Source of the DNA: Usnea hakonensis
Lineage: Eukaryota > Ascomycota > Lecanoromycetes > Lecanorales > Parmeliaceae
NCBI GenBank assembly: GCA_013423325.1
Contig: BLJB01000039.1
Span: 1-64,000 of the forward strand
Length of the DNA: 64,000 bases
Reading direction: 5' to 3'
The notes beneath the pieces were generated by a model. The model did no database searches and was not told where the DNA came from. It was given only the letters and a program-made list of their open reading frames with translations. How positions within the stretch are numbered: position 1 is the stretch's first letter; every line of letters starts with the position of its first letter. The position numbers were made by a program, and so were the translations under genes. Below are positions 47,973 through 59,307 of this stretch, one piece after another.

Positions 47973-48093
47973 CTGTGCAACTAGCTGTGCAACTAGCTGA
48001 GCGACTAGCGTATTTTGCTTTAGCGCCTATCTTTCCGCCCCTTCCGCCGACTCGGGAATAATAATCAAGTCTTCGGGAATAATAACCAAGTCT
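47973..48093. promoter_or_regulatory. tandem repeats in the transporter promoter
   Basis: CTGTGCAACTAG occurs twice and CTGAGCGACTAG once, back to back (47973-48008). Then a 21-bp unit TCGGGAATAATAATCAAGTCT is duplicated with one mismatch (48052-48072, 48073-48093). Both lie 60-180 bases upstream of the transporter start codon, where repeated activator sites would be expected. No factor is known. Confidence 0.5.
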
Positions 48094-50225
48094 TCCCCTT
48101 CTACCATCTCTCAAGCCTGAGATGAAGAACTTATTCTTTTTGATGCAAGGCGCATTTTATGCTCGTTAAAGCAGAGAGAGAAACAATGTGTGCGCTGTCT
48201 TTTGACCAACCGGAGTCTCAGATTCATTCTATGGTACCGAATACGCAAACCGGCAGCAGTACAACATATTGAATCGAAGCTCTGATATATTGTGCCACAT
48301 TATCTCGCTTTCGTTGAATCTCAGCATGTGTTTCTCGTTCCTAGGTATTGGCGATGCCTACCTTTTCTTTGCCGTTAGCCCCATCAATTTCTGCCAGACA
48401 CATCTGATGCCTTAGGAGAAAGTAATTCCACCCTATATACACACCGGCGCGTCTGTATAGACTAGAACACAGTGCTAGTGAACGGATATCGTGATCTTCT
48501 CTCTTGTCTCGGTCGATATTGGAAAGCGATAACTTCCCCCAAGCGTAAGGGCTGCTGTGATCCTCCTGATAAGGCTAATTTGAATTGAGTGTTTTAGCAC
48601 TCTTTCTAGACTCCCCTGGCCACCACAATTGGGCGAGGTATGGTTTTTGTCAGTATAGTAGAATCTAAAGGATGTGTGCAGCGTTGCAATGGGAATCAAG
48701 TCGTGTAGGGCTTGGTCAAGACTTCGAGCACCAGCGATTGCCTATGGGAAGAGACTCCTTAGGTCGGGATTCCTCAGGTCAGGGAATCATCGTTGCGAGG
48801 TTGGTCTAAAAGAATTAGATTAATGTCAGCTTGCTCCCTGAGAAACCCAAAATTCTACCGCTTCTTAGGTGCTTGGAGACTGCATGTGTCTTTGGAGGAG
48901 ACTTAAGTCATATCACGGTAAGACTCCTTCAGTGGGTACGAACTCTTCCCAGCGCCTTGTTTTCACAGAAGATAACATCTCACGAAGGAAGCTTCAACCC
49001 AGCCCAAGCATCATTACGATGATTCGTCTGCGAGAGCATCTGTTAGACCAGACCTGCTGGTCCCAGGTCATGCTTGTGAAAAGAGCGAAGGTGTATCGTG
49101 TCTAACATCTTAATTTCCCAGTCTTCTCCGTTACTTCTCGCTGGACCCACAGGAAGTGCACAAAAGGAGCGAGATCTTATCATCTTCGGCCTATTCATAA
49201 GATTTGAGCTTCGGCGGTGTTGGTAGGATGGCAGATCGTCTTCATATGTCTTAAAACTAATAGGAGCAAATGAGTGGGTCACCTATCTGCCTTTGATGAT
49301 TGGTATGTCCCGGGCTTCCTTCTCTTTCGTTTTCTTGGCACCAAGGAGAATAATGGTGTACTGAGTGGAACATGGCTACATGCATGAAAGCGGGTTTGGT
49401 ATGAATACATAGACGTTATCCCTAAGTTTTACAACAACATGCCAAGAACCATCCATCCACAACATCCAGCCCTATGAGCAATTGCTCTCCCTCTGCTCTA
49501 AACCTCGCCGGACAATACGTCTCAGGGTATTGCGTTCAATTGTAACGATCGTTCTTTTTCAAGGACCATGCTCTTGCTATGCGTCTCGCTTGCCGGGAAA
49601 CGTGCTGGAAGCTAGCCTAACGCTTGCTGATATCGAAGAAGGGGAGCAGTTACCGACGCTTTCATTGTGAGCGTAGTAAATAGAACGTGGTCGATGGGCA
49701 AGGTGATGCTTAGGGAGACTATATTTGTGACCCTGGAGGTAGGACTGATGGGTCATTACGGCTTACAAACCCTACAGCGTTTCTTCATGCTTTATATCTG
49801 AGTTCCTTGCTCCAACCCTCCCATTTGCCGCTCGCATCGCCTTATTTTGTTCATTACATCAAGAGTCTCTTCGCACTCTTGTCGGCTTCTGAGAGGGAAG
49901 TGATATTGTACTCTCGAGATCTTTTGCGAGAGAAGGTTATTTTCATGTTGTGGGTAGATATTAGCCAAAATGTCTGAAGAATATGGCCTGTTAGGTGTGA
50001 AACTCTCAAGACTCGGGCTTGCCAATCTGTTGAGGGGGTATGTTCTGTCAGGTGTGAATAACTTTAGGCTATGGCTAGCCAAATCTGTCTTGTGACTATG
50101 GCCTAGCCAGTGTGAACACTGGAGTGATAAGGGCCAGTCTTATATGTGAAGGTATGTCCAGTAAGCACACTAGCACTGGAGCTAATTCATTTGAAACAAA
50201 CTTACTACGTGTTTAAAATGTGAAT
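48094..50225. other. intergenic region, no gene seen
   Basis: It is about 2.1 kb of ordinary composition without a domain-bearing frame. A weak internal repetition (GGTGTGAA with CTAGCCA-like words) occurs at about 49980-50120, just before the larger repeat cluster. Confidence 0.45.
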
Positions 50226-50875
50226 ACTTTCAGACGGAAGGTAATTTGGGTCTAACTAGCATCGAAAGCCCGGTATTGCTGGTGAAGGTACAGACTGTGT
50301 GGGCACTAGGACTGGAGCTAAGTTATTTTAGTCAAGCTTACACCGTGTTTACACTATAAACACTTTTAGACGGGGGTGAAATGGGTCTAAGTACAGTCGA
50401 AAGGCTAGCATTGGTGGATGACTTCCCATTTTTTTTGGGTGAATTAAGAATTAACTTGCGAGGATCTTGCATGGTACATGCAGATTCATTCGTTTCATTG
50501 CCATTAAACACTGTGGGTTATTCACTGCATGTCACAAACAGTTTAGACGGGGGTAATATGGGTCTAAGCACAGTCGAAAGCCTGGCATTGGTGGATGACT
50601 TCCTATTTTTTTGGTGAATTAAGAATTGACTTGCGAGGATCTTGCATGATACATGCAGATTTATTCATTTCATTGCCATTAAACACTGTGGCTTATTCAC
50701 TGCATGTCACAAACAGCTTAGACAGGGGGTAATATGGGTCTAAGTACAATTTTTTTTGGTGAATTAAGATCAGCTTGCGAGGATCTTGCATGATACATGC
50801 AGATTCATTCATTTCATTGCCATTAAACACTGTGACTTATTCACTCATGTCACAAACAGGGCAGCTAGCAATGTC
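50226..50875 (+). repeat. cluster of about 175-bp direct repeats with TGCATG-CATGCA palindromes
   Basis: A unit containing AGACGGGGGTAATATGGGTCTAAG, then a GTCGAAAG...TTGGTGGATGACTTCC block, GGTGAATTAAGA, CTTGCGAGGATCTTGCATG and CATTGCCATTAAACACTGTG is repeated at starts near 50367, 50544 and 50717. An older partial copy lies near 50233. The last copy lacks the GTCGAAAG block. Each full copy holds a perfect palindrome TGCATG-NNN-CATGCA (50468-50482, 50643-50657, 50787-50801). The cluster ends some 90 bases before a pyrimidine-rich, promoter-like stretch. Confidence 0.88.
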
Positions 50876-51019
50876 ACATGGGTATAAGTAGGGGCATCTT
50901 CACTGCCAAATTTTCTCTTCTTCTTTCCAACCTCTCATACATCCTACCCAGACACCCAGCACACAGAACATAAGAGCATTATCTGCTCAGTCCTTCATAG
51001 CCTACACACACTTTATATA

Positions 51020-53560
51020 AGGCTTATGCATCTAGTATTATATACTTCAAAGACAAGTTTTCTATCCAAGATTTTCATGATTGGATCGACCACCTCCACT
51101 ACCTCCCCCTCCGCAAGGAGCAGCAGCAACAGCCAGCAGCAGTGGTGAACTTCAACACCGCACAACAAACGGGCATGACTCTCCGTGCTCGTAGGTCGAG
51201 GAGATGTTCCTACCGTGAGAGAAGAAGGGTGAACATCACACCCAACATTTTCACCCAACAAGCTAACATCATTTAGATAACATGTCTCCACTATTACCAT
51301 CCACAATCTCAAGTCTTCCGACTCTTGAATGGGGAATGCAGCATCTGGAGCTTATGTGGAAGTTCTCCATTTAGACCTCGAGATCTAAAAGCCCAAATGA
51401 GAAAATGAGAAAATGAGAAAATGAGAAAATGAGAAAAAAGAGAGAACAGTCAAGAAGGAGAGGAGAAGCTACATGCTTGACGAGCAAAACGGATTGCATT
51501 TTGAGAATAAGAGACAGAAACCTTTGTAACTGGAAGACACATGCCAACAACGAATACACCAAGGCCATGGCCGCCAAGAAAGGCTCACCCTGTAAGACCC
51601 CCAGAAGCTTTTGCTCGAGCTCCACGCCCCAGCAAAGTCCCTCATTGACAAGGACAGAGAGATCAAGAAACCTACCTTCAAAAAGATGAAATACAAAAAA
51701 ATCACTCGCGCAGAGTGATGGTCGACAAGGATTGAATTCACAGGATGGACAAGATATCACTACCTACGAATACCCCACTCACTTCAATTGCCTTGTATGC
51801 CTCGTCAACCGACTTACCAACCTCGTCCATCCCAGCGCCTACCGCTGGATCCATTCATACTCTCAAGTGGATCCACACAGAGAGGACAATGGATCGTTCG
51901 CGGTAACATCCAAGAAACGGGACAGAAATTATGCTGATAGCGAAGACGATCTCGAAGAACCTCTAATGAAATCACGAAGGCCAATGAGACGTCCTATATA
52001 TATATTCGGTCGAGAAGCGGATCCAGGGTGATGCCGAAGTATCGGATGGCGGTCAAGGCAATGAAGAAAAGCGATTGGCCCCACCTAAGCCGACAGAGCT
52101 TTCGTCCTCCATCATACGTTAGTACATCCGGTGCAAAATTTCAACCAAGGGGGTGGTGATTTTTACTGCCCAAGATGCCTCTCTAACTACACATGGCCGA
52201 AGACCGTCAAAGACCACTTTACGGGCTGTATCTCAAGATACGGAAATCCACGAGGCTTGCGATTTAATGATCACGAGAGTATGCCGTCAAAAGCGGCAGC
52301 TGTACAAAGCCGAGAGAATTCGAGCGTCAGTGCCGAGCAAGTGGACAATATGACCGATGTAGATGATCAAGACATCAAGACGGAGTTTGTGTCTGCAGCC
52401 GAGAACTTTCTCTGGCCGTGGATTCTAGTTTCACGAGCCCAGGTGCGGTGAAACAGGCACGAGAAGAGGGATGGCAACTAGATTTCATCAACGTGGAGTG
52501 GTATAGGCCAGATACTCCTCGCTACGTGAATCCGGATGATGGCAGCATTGTGGAGAGTGTCGCCCATGTTGATTCCGAGTAAGTAGACCCCTGTACTTTT
52601 GTGACGAATGGCTACTAATCCGTGCAGTATCGCCCTCGAAGGTGTCGAACAGCTTTACATTGCAGATGGAGACTAAGCGGAGAACTCGTGTGGAGTACCG
52701 TTCTTTCAAGATCGTCTTGGAATCTCCCGAATAGCGCCCAGCTGTACTCAGGATACTGGTTGCTGTACTAGTCGGGATATATATAAAAGAGGAACGAGAC
52801 AGGGATGAGGAGAAGAAGGCGAAGTCGCCTGGGGCAGAGCATCTGGTGGCCGTGCAGGGAGGTTTCAAAGATAACAAAAGGCTACTCTAACAAACGTTTG
52901 GAGCTTTGGAGGACTTGGTACTGCAGTGGAGGGTGAGGCAGGTGTATGAGTGGAGACAGATAATATCGAGGAATAGGGGGAGTGACGAAATCGAGGACGC
53001 CGATCCAGTACCTTCAACCTCCATACTACCATCGACGCCCATGGTCTGGCAATAACACTCGACTACGAAGCCCGCAAACAAAAAAGCCAGCGAGACACAC
53101 AGAAGAACATTACGAGAAGAAGCCGCGAGTGAGTGAGTGAGAAGGGAATGTGTCTCTCTGTAAACCTCTGTTGGCCGGCGACTTTAACAAAGCTTGCTCG
53201 GAAGTTTTTGGCGGTATGTATCAAGGAGTATAGTCGGAGAATCAAGAATGGATGCAAGGCATAGACTTGGACTCCGGTATTGGCATGAGTCCTCATCATG
53301 CTCGAAAAGTCTTCAAGTACGCATTAGCAGCTAACGCCGAAGACGACATACACGACCTACCGGAGGCAGCTGAAAGAAAAATCCACCAACGTTTGGACAG
53401 TGCGATAACTTGCTGCAACATGGAGCGTTGGAAGGAAAGACTCATAGCTCATACTACTCATAGAAGAACTTCAAAAGAAAAGAAGAAACCATATGTAAAT
53501 AACAATCATAACATTACCACCACCGTTCCTCATCTTTCCAAATCAGAGATAACCCAATAA
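51020..53560 (+). pseudogene. decayed gene region with a C2HC zinc-finger-like remnant
   Basis: Coding-like pieces appear in shifting phases over 2.5 kb. One lies at about 51040-51180 (Asp/His-rich then Gln-rich). Another is a Lys/Glu-rich helical piece near 51600-51720. A third is at 52131-52451, with CPRC, twelve residues, H, four residues, C (a zinc-finger-like spacing), then ISRYGNP. There is a conserved-looking stretch ending near 52580, and an open frame at 53252-53560 of 102 codons. No exon chain I tried links them without stops. I read this as an eroded or strongly rearranged gene, downstream of the repeat cluster that resembles its promoter. It contains an 8-bp AAAATGAG microsatellite at about 51397-51435. 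The function is unknown. Confidence 0.35.
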
Positions 53561-54269
53561 CAAACCAATCCACAACTTTCCCATCTACTCCCATACACCT
53601 CCTACAGCCCTTCGTAACCACATACATACACTCTGCTCATGGAATGTTACACCTCCTTCCGAAGTAGCTTCCCTCCCTCCCCTTCGCTCATGAGTATAGA
53701 ACCGCCATCCCCACAGCAAACAAAAAAACACAAAGAAAAAGAAAATAAAAGAAAAGAAAGCCATCCCCATCACCCACCGCCCACAACCCCAGCCCAGCAT
53801 GGATACCAAATCCCTACCTCCCCATATATAAAAACAAGTAGCTCTATCTCCAACTACTAACCCACAGCTTCCAATAATGCGACCTTCAATTTCTCGCCTT
53901 GAGTTCTATGGGGTCTCTGATGCAGGGTTGTCTTGTACTTGTACACGGTGGATGAATATTGGGACATGAGTAGTTGGGATGTAGAAGACGGAGAGAGATT
54001 TCCACACCGTGTCTTTCTACAGGGGGAAAGTAGATCCCATGAGATCGACGAACAGCCATCTGCGCCCTGACGATCTTGAGTCGGGGGCAAGCTATCTGCT
54101 TTAAAAGAAAGACTCGCATTGACAGGATGCTTGTTGATGCTTATTCCCGCGGCAGACCCCGGGAAGTATCTGTTATGTACAAGGCCAGATGATAGTCCCA
54201 GTGAATGTCCCTGGAATCTAGAGTATATCATTGACCATCTTTCCCAACATTCTCATATCTTCAGCGCAG
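53561..54269. other. intergenic region, no gene seen
   Basis: AC-rich and A-rich low-complexity sequence precedes the likely 3' end of the Atg22-like gene. I see no supported gene. Confidence 0.45.
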
Positions 54270-56077
54270 CTAACTTTCACCATCGTCAATTCGCTTAGCT
54301 CTCACCCGCTCTTCTTCCGCCAAAAACCTCTCCTGCTCTAGCCTACTCTTCTTCAGATCTAAGAAAATCACCAGGAACCCTGCACTTAGACAAGACAGCC
54401 CAAATAGAAAGTAAAATGGTGTGCTGTTGTTTCCGTGCGGACTTGCGTCGATGATCGCACTCGAAACCAGCGGTCCAATGAAGGATGATGTCTTGCCGAT
54501 TATGGAGAACAGGGAGAAAAAAAGGAACTCCTTGCCGCGGGGTGTGACTTCAGAAATCATGATCTGGGAGTAGGAGTACCAGGGGCAAACGAAGAGACCG
54601 TAGAAAGTCTGATAGACCCAGAATTCCCAAACGTGATGGAAGCCGAAAGTTTGAGTCCATATACCTATCATACCCCAACCGTCACTGTAAGAATTCAAGT
54701 TAGTATGCAGACGGACCAAAGGGAAGTTGAGGCTCTGAAAGCTCACAGCAGAATTATTCCGACAATGACCGCGTTGAACATGGTTTTTGTACTGAGCTTG
54801 TATTTCTGCTGTATCCACCAGAAGCTGTAGATACCAACAGCTTGGGCGGCGATGCCGACGAGTAGGATATAAGTAAGGGTCAGGGTATCGTATTCGACGA
54901 CCTCGTTCTGGAGAGTGGCGATGACTGTAACGGTAGTATTGAGAGAATCGCCAAGAAGGAAGTAGCCTGTGCAGCGTCAGTAGCGGATACTGTGGTAGAT
55001 CCTATCGCGCTGCATACCGATGAGATAAAAAAGACTCTGTTTGAGTCGCCAAATTTGAGAGATGGCACGGTACAATTGCCACAATCCTACCATCACAATA
55101 TTCATATTAGGCGGCAGCGCCTGGCCCGGTCTCCTCTTTTCCAGGATGAACCAGGGTATAGCTAGCAGCAGCCAGACACCGGTTGCGAAGGCGATGAGAA
55201 CGCTCAATCCATAGTTGTTGTTGGCTTCGCTAGCTGTGACGTGGACGCCAAAGAGTACACCCACAATCAGAGCCAATATGACAACCTCCCCGCAAGACTG
55301 GATGTAGAACGCAATATTGGATAGCCGACTCCTTTGTAATGTGTCCGCGTAGTCATATTCATCTCGAGTGATCGTCCCATTTGTGAGCTCCTCGGCTTTT
55401 GCCCGCAGCTGGGGTGTATTTCGAGCAAGACCTGGGAATGCTGCAGTCCAGAACGTCAAGGTAGTTTGATATGCAATCACTGGGATAGGTCAGACTGGAA
55501 AGGCAAGAGAGCTTGAGAGCACAAACTTACGACCCACAATATACATTCCGGCCGCCACCCGCCATTTGTCTGATGTATGTACACCCATCCAGCCAAAGCC
55601 TATGCCGAAGGCGACAATCGAGAGGACAATGAGGATGTTAGGTCGCGAGCGTCCAAAGTCTTCCTTCTGTCAGCTCAGGTCTCTACTCATGCGCTGAAGC
55701 CAATTACCGGCGTAGCTCCCGATAATTAAGAACAACACGATCTGAATAGCAAAGCTGATCCCATTGGCTACCAGCACAATGCTATTGATTGTCCTATCCA
55801 CGCCCGCGAAATGCAAAACGCCTGCATCTCCAGCTGCCTGGGACAACAGATTTTGAAAGGCTGTAGGCGCAAAATTGAACAGCGTCAACCCATTGTTGCC
55901 AATGTAGTAGGAATAATATGCCCAGATTTCCCATCGCGAGGTCTCGTACTGGGGGTCAAATTGGTCTGGCGCAATGGGAAGCTCCTCGCTGGAGTCCTGG
56001 GACAATTTTTCGATGCTGCCTTTTTGCGGGTCTTCTGCCAACGGCATTATCGCAAACCCAGGGTCAGGGGCGGCCAT
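54270..56077 (-). CDS. Atg22-like vacuolar amino-acid effluxer (MFS)
   Basis: Five exons (56077-55708, 55659-55531, 55479-55018, 54966-54747, 54684-54270) give 531 aa. The N-terminal RWEIWAYYSYYIGNNGLTLF followed by FAPTAFQNLL is the family hallmark, followed by about eleven or twelve hydrophobic spans. Motifs IGSYADFG and DGWGMIGIWT and the helix VTPRGKEFLFFSLFSIIGKTSS fit Atg22 proteins, which export amino acids from the vacuole after autophagy. The first intron seems to use an AAG acceptor (55662-55660), which is rare, but the phase and the SYADFGRSRPN junction require it. The C-terminal tail is charged and cytosolic. Fungi often have several paralogues, so exact orthology to yeast Atg22 is not claimed. 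Confidence 0.88.
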
Positions 56078-56693
56078 TGTTGTATTGATAAAGGTGTGAG
56101 AGGCTGCTCAGGTCATTGAAGGAGGCTCATCATGGGGTCGGGAGAAGCAACGAATTGCTTCTCGTCGAGCTGGCGACATGGCTATGAAGCCCCGTACTAT
56201 ACCTAGTGCTGATAGTATCGTGGCTGATAGTGACCTATTACGCAGCACGTTATAGTCATAGCGCCATCGATTTGCACTTGTCACGCAGATAAGTCGACGG
56301 CGGGGAAAATTGAGGATCGAGCAGCCCGGGAATTAGATAACTTAATTCCGGGCTTAGCAATTGCTTTAGTCGAAATAAGTTGCATTGTGGCGCAACTCTC
56401 AACTCAGATAAGTCTACAGCGATTCAATATACGCTTACACTTTCGTTGAAGTTGGTAGTCAGTCAATTGGGATGAATTATGAATTAGATGTTTCATGATC
56501 CAGGCGTTCATAGTGGAGTTGTGATTGTTGTTAGAAAATATATGTTGCTATCTTTCGCAAGCCCAACGAAGTAAGTGGGATTTGCGTCTCCCACCCCGAG
56601 CTTTACTATCATATGAAGTAGTTGGTTCCTTGGGAGCCTTGAGCATAAATTCAGGCTCTCATTGTCTATCTACACCGGAGTGGCTGATAGCCA
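56078..56693. other. intergenic region, no gene seen
   Basis: It contains the Atg22-like gene promoter on its left side and the 3' flank of the Cys-rich frame on the right. There is no recognisable gene or repeat. Confidence 0.45.
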
Positions 56694-57170
56694 TTATTTG
56701 ATTGGCAAGTGCATTGGTTTGACCATGCGTGGATCCACCAATAAAGCCGCATAGCCCGCAATGCGCTCGTATACCTTCCCTGACAAGACCCCTGAGCATC
56801 TACCGCAAGTGCTAGCCATGTCCTCACGACTGTAATCGGGAGCCGAGGTATCTAAGCATTGCGTATGAGCACGGCTGAAACAACAGTGAACAACTTCCTC
56901 GCTGCAATCTCTGGTCGTTGAGAATGGGACCTTGCAAAGATTGCATTTTCCTGGGTCTGGGATGACTGTACAGCTTCCATGCTGAGGGAAATCAGCCCAG
57001 AGCGAGTTCTTAGGGCTCATTAATCTCACCTTCTCTATTGCTTCCAACCATTCAATGCACAAAGCAATTCTAGCTTCTAGTGCCTCAAATGCTTGAGGTT
57101 CAAGTGGCTTGGCTTGAAGCATCTTGCAACACGTGATGTTCATCTCGAGGGCGCGAACTTGGGTCAACAT
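56694..57170 (-). CDS. Cys-rich hypothetical protein, possibly partial
   Basis: The frame encodes 158 residues from an ATG at 57170. An N-terminal helical half (to about 60) is followed by a cysteine-rich half with CNLC, then DC, HCC, QC and CGRC. The spacing could bind two zinc ions in a RING- or treble-clef-like fold, but it does not match a family I can name. An AG precedes the ATG (CCCAG), so an upstream exon is possible. Composition and codon use look genic. Function is unknown. Confidence 0.5.
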   Translation of the reverse strand: MLTQVRALEMNITCCKMLQAKPLEPQAFEALEARIALCIEWLEAIEKVRLMSPKNSLWADFPQHGSCTVIPDPGKCNLCKVPFSTTRDCSEEVVHCCFSRAHTQCLDTSAPDYSREDMASTCGRCSGVLSGKVYERIAGYAALLVDPRMVKPMHLPIK

Positions 57171-57638
57171 CTGGGCATCATGATTAGCAAGTGTGAATCG
57201 TGATGCATGGGAAAGAACTCAAGACTATCTGGGCTCGTGGCGATCAACTTACTGTAAAGAGTGACCGTGGGCAGTCTCTGAGCCTATTTTTTGTCTATTT
57301 CTTCGGGGCTTTGTCTGGTATGGAGAGCGACAGGTTCCAGACGGTGCCGATGCAGGAGCGAGGCTTCGGGGGCGTGAGAATCGAGGTTCAAGCGAGTTTG
57401 TGTAGAGATGACGTGTTTAGTTCGAAATGACTAGATCCTACCGATACTGATGTTTTGCTCAGTAATGCAGAGTATCGCACTTTGAAATTTCTGTGGATAC
57501 AATTTGAGAGTCAACTTCACATCAAGCTGAACTTTCATTCACTTCAAGTCCGACACCTCGCGAGTAGACCGAAAGACATTACAAAAGCTCATCAACCGTA
57601 TGTAACCTTTCAAGGTTGTTTTTCAACACTTCCCATAT
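57171..57638. other. intergenic region, no gene seen
   Basis: It lies between the Cys-rich frame and the 3' end of the phosphoribosyltransferase gene. Small plus-strand frames here are unsupported. Confidence 0.45.
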
Positions 57639-58471
57639 TCATCTATTGTCTATTGCCGGTTGTAATGCAGCTAGTTGATCATGCTCATCGATATCACTAG
57701 CAAGATTGTTAGCCTGCGTACGTATCAGCAATCAAATTGAAAACTTACGTAGCCTCCCAAGGATAGCATATCCAAACATCGTCGACTGTAACAGCAGCCA
57801 GATACCTGCCCTCATCTATCATGTCCTGCGGTAGACGCCCCTTTTTCGTCTTGTCCTTGTTCTGCACTTTCCAATTAGCCAGCCCTTTACCCCTCATCCT
57901 TGTCTTTCCCTTGCAGAGAAGCCTTGAGCACTCACATGGAGTACAAAAATAGAAAACCGCGTCTTCTCCCCACCCCTCCCCAACTTCTCACCCGCAGCCT
58001 CCACATCCTTCTCCAATTCCCTAACGGCATACTCCAATGTCGTTCTTGTATCGTCCACCTCGTCCACTATTAACACATTCTTGCCCACCAAATTACTCAT
58101 CTCTAAGCTCGACAGATCTAGCCATTGCGTCCTTGTAACCTTTGTACCCACCTGCTCAACGGGATCTGAGCTCGAGAGGGTTTCGTAGAGGGACAGACCG
58201 ATTGCTTGGATGGGGATGTTAGGGCTACCGGGGCGCTTGAGGAAGGAGCGGAGGATTCGTGCTGGAACATAACCGCCGCCACCGATGGCGATCATGAGGT
58301 TCGGTTGAAAAGATGAGAGGATATGGGAGGCGGATGCTTGACATAGCTTATGAACCTGTGAGAAATTTGAGCCTTGTGCAATCGGTGGGTAGCCGTTGAG
58401 CAGTCTGGTTCAAAATATAGATGTTGGGGAGGCTTTACCTGGTTATAGGTCACGTAGACCTTTTCAACCAT
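57639..58471 (-). CDS. hypoxanthine/xanthine-type phosphoribosyltransferase
   Basis: Four exons (58471-58439, 58355-57936, 57861-57749, 57696-57639) give 207 aa. The first exon is only 33 bases (MVEKVYVTYNQ). The PRPP-binding signature NVLIVDEVDDTRTT lies mid-protein, and the MIAIGGGGYVPARILRSFL segment is typical of the Hpt1/Xpt1 purine salvage group. The enzyme transfers a phosphoribosyl group to a 6-oxopurine to form IMP, XMP or GMP in the cytosol. The last two exons restore the ICYPWE segment that closes this fold, and a short acidic tail follows. Base preference (hypoxanthine, guanine or xanthine) cannot be read from sequence. Confidence 0.88.
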
Positions 58472-58862
58472 ATTGAGAACGACAATGTGTATAGTTCCTG
58501 ACCGTCGTAGACTCCAATATTTACCTCGGAGCTGGTAGTTTTGGTTGTGTGTTACAACATATTCCAGTATTCTTATTAATTATTTATGCATGCAATGCAA
58601 ATTGTGAACTTTTTCATAAGACGGTTACAGTCGGCTCCAGTATGGGCTGTGTGACTATACTCCTAATCGTTAGCGTAAACCATAACATTCCCCTCGTATG
58701 ACGTACCGCCTAGTGGGGTACATATATCCGCTGTTTCTCTCCCTGCTCCCACGTTTCTGCTACCGCAACTCTTATCCATAACTTCAGACCGACCTTGATT
58801 ACCGAACAATTCACAAATCTTACACCACATACCTTTTTCCCTTGAACAACCAAACACACACA
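58472..58862. promoter_or_regulatory. divergent promoter between phosphoribosyltransferase and GRG-1-like gene
   Basis: These 391 bases separate the start codons of two divergent genes. The 60 or so bases before the GRG-1-like ATG are A/C-rich, as in strongly expressed fungal genes. I found no specific operator. Confidence 0.5.
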
Positions 58863-59307
58863 ATGGACGCAATCAAGTGAGGCCCCACTTTCCCCTCATC
58901 CGCCCTTGCTTTCTGCTTGGATAGTGTCTCAACTATTTATTGACCAATTGGCGACTAGGAACACTGTCAACCAAGCCACCGAGTCTGTCCAGGGCGCCAT
59001 GTACGGAGCTTCCAAGCAGGGTAACGAGGGTAAGCCGACACACATTCTCTTTCTCTCCTCTACTTTCGCTACTCAGAGCTGATACAAAGCCTAGAGATTG
59101 CAAAGGGAAACACTGACGCGAACGCCACAACCCGCCTCACTGCCGGTAAAGATGCAATCTCTGACAAATTGGATGAGAAGAAGCACGACGTAAGCTACTC
59201 CAGCGCCTTTCATATCTTGAAACCCCTCGGGCCCTATCTTCGCTGTCGATTTGAGACTGACTGGCGTCTCCCAATAGACGAAGGCGGATGTCTACGCCAA
59301 CAAGTAG
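58863..59307 (+). CDS. grg-1: glucose-repressible / clock-controlled small protein (GRG-1/CCG-1-like)
   Basis: Four very small exons (58863-58876, 58959-59029, 59095-59189, 59278-59307) give 69 aa. The protein begins MDAIKNTVNQATESVQG and runs through ASKQGNEEIAKG, TRLTAGKDAISDKLDEKKHD and a Lys-rich end. This matches the amphipathic, hydrophilic character and landmarks of Neurospora GRG-1/CCG-1, a protein induced by glucose depletion, stress, development and the circadian clock. Its biochemical role is not established. The 14-base first exon ends in AA before GTGAGG. All four phases agree. It is transcribed away from the phosphoribosyltransferase gene. Confidence 0.88.

Noticed and set aside
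51429..51760. Lys/Glu-rich piece reminiscent of the region after the DNA-binding domain in pogo-type transposases
   Set aside because: The resemblance is only compositional; no DDE residues or terminal repeats were found.
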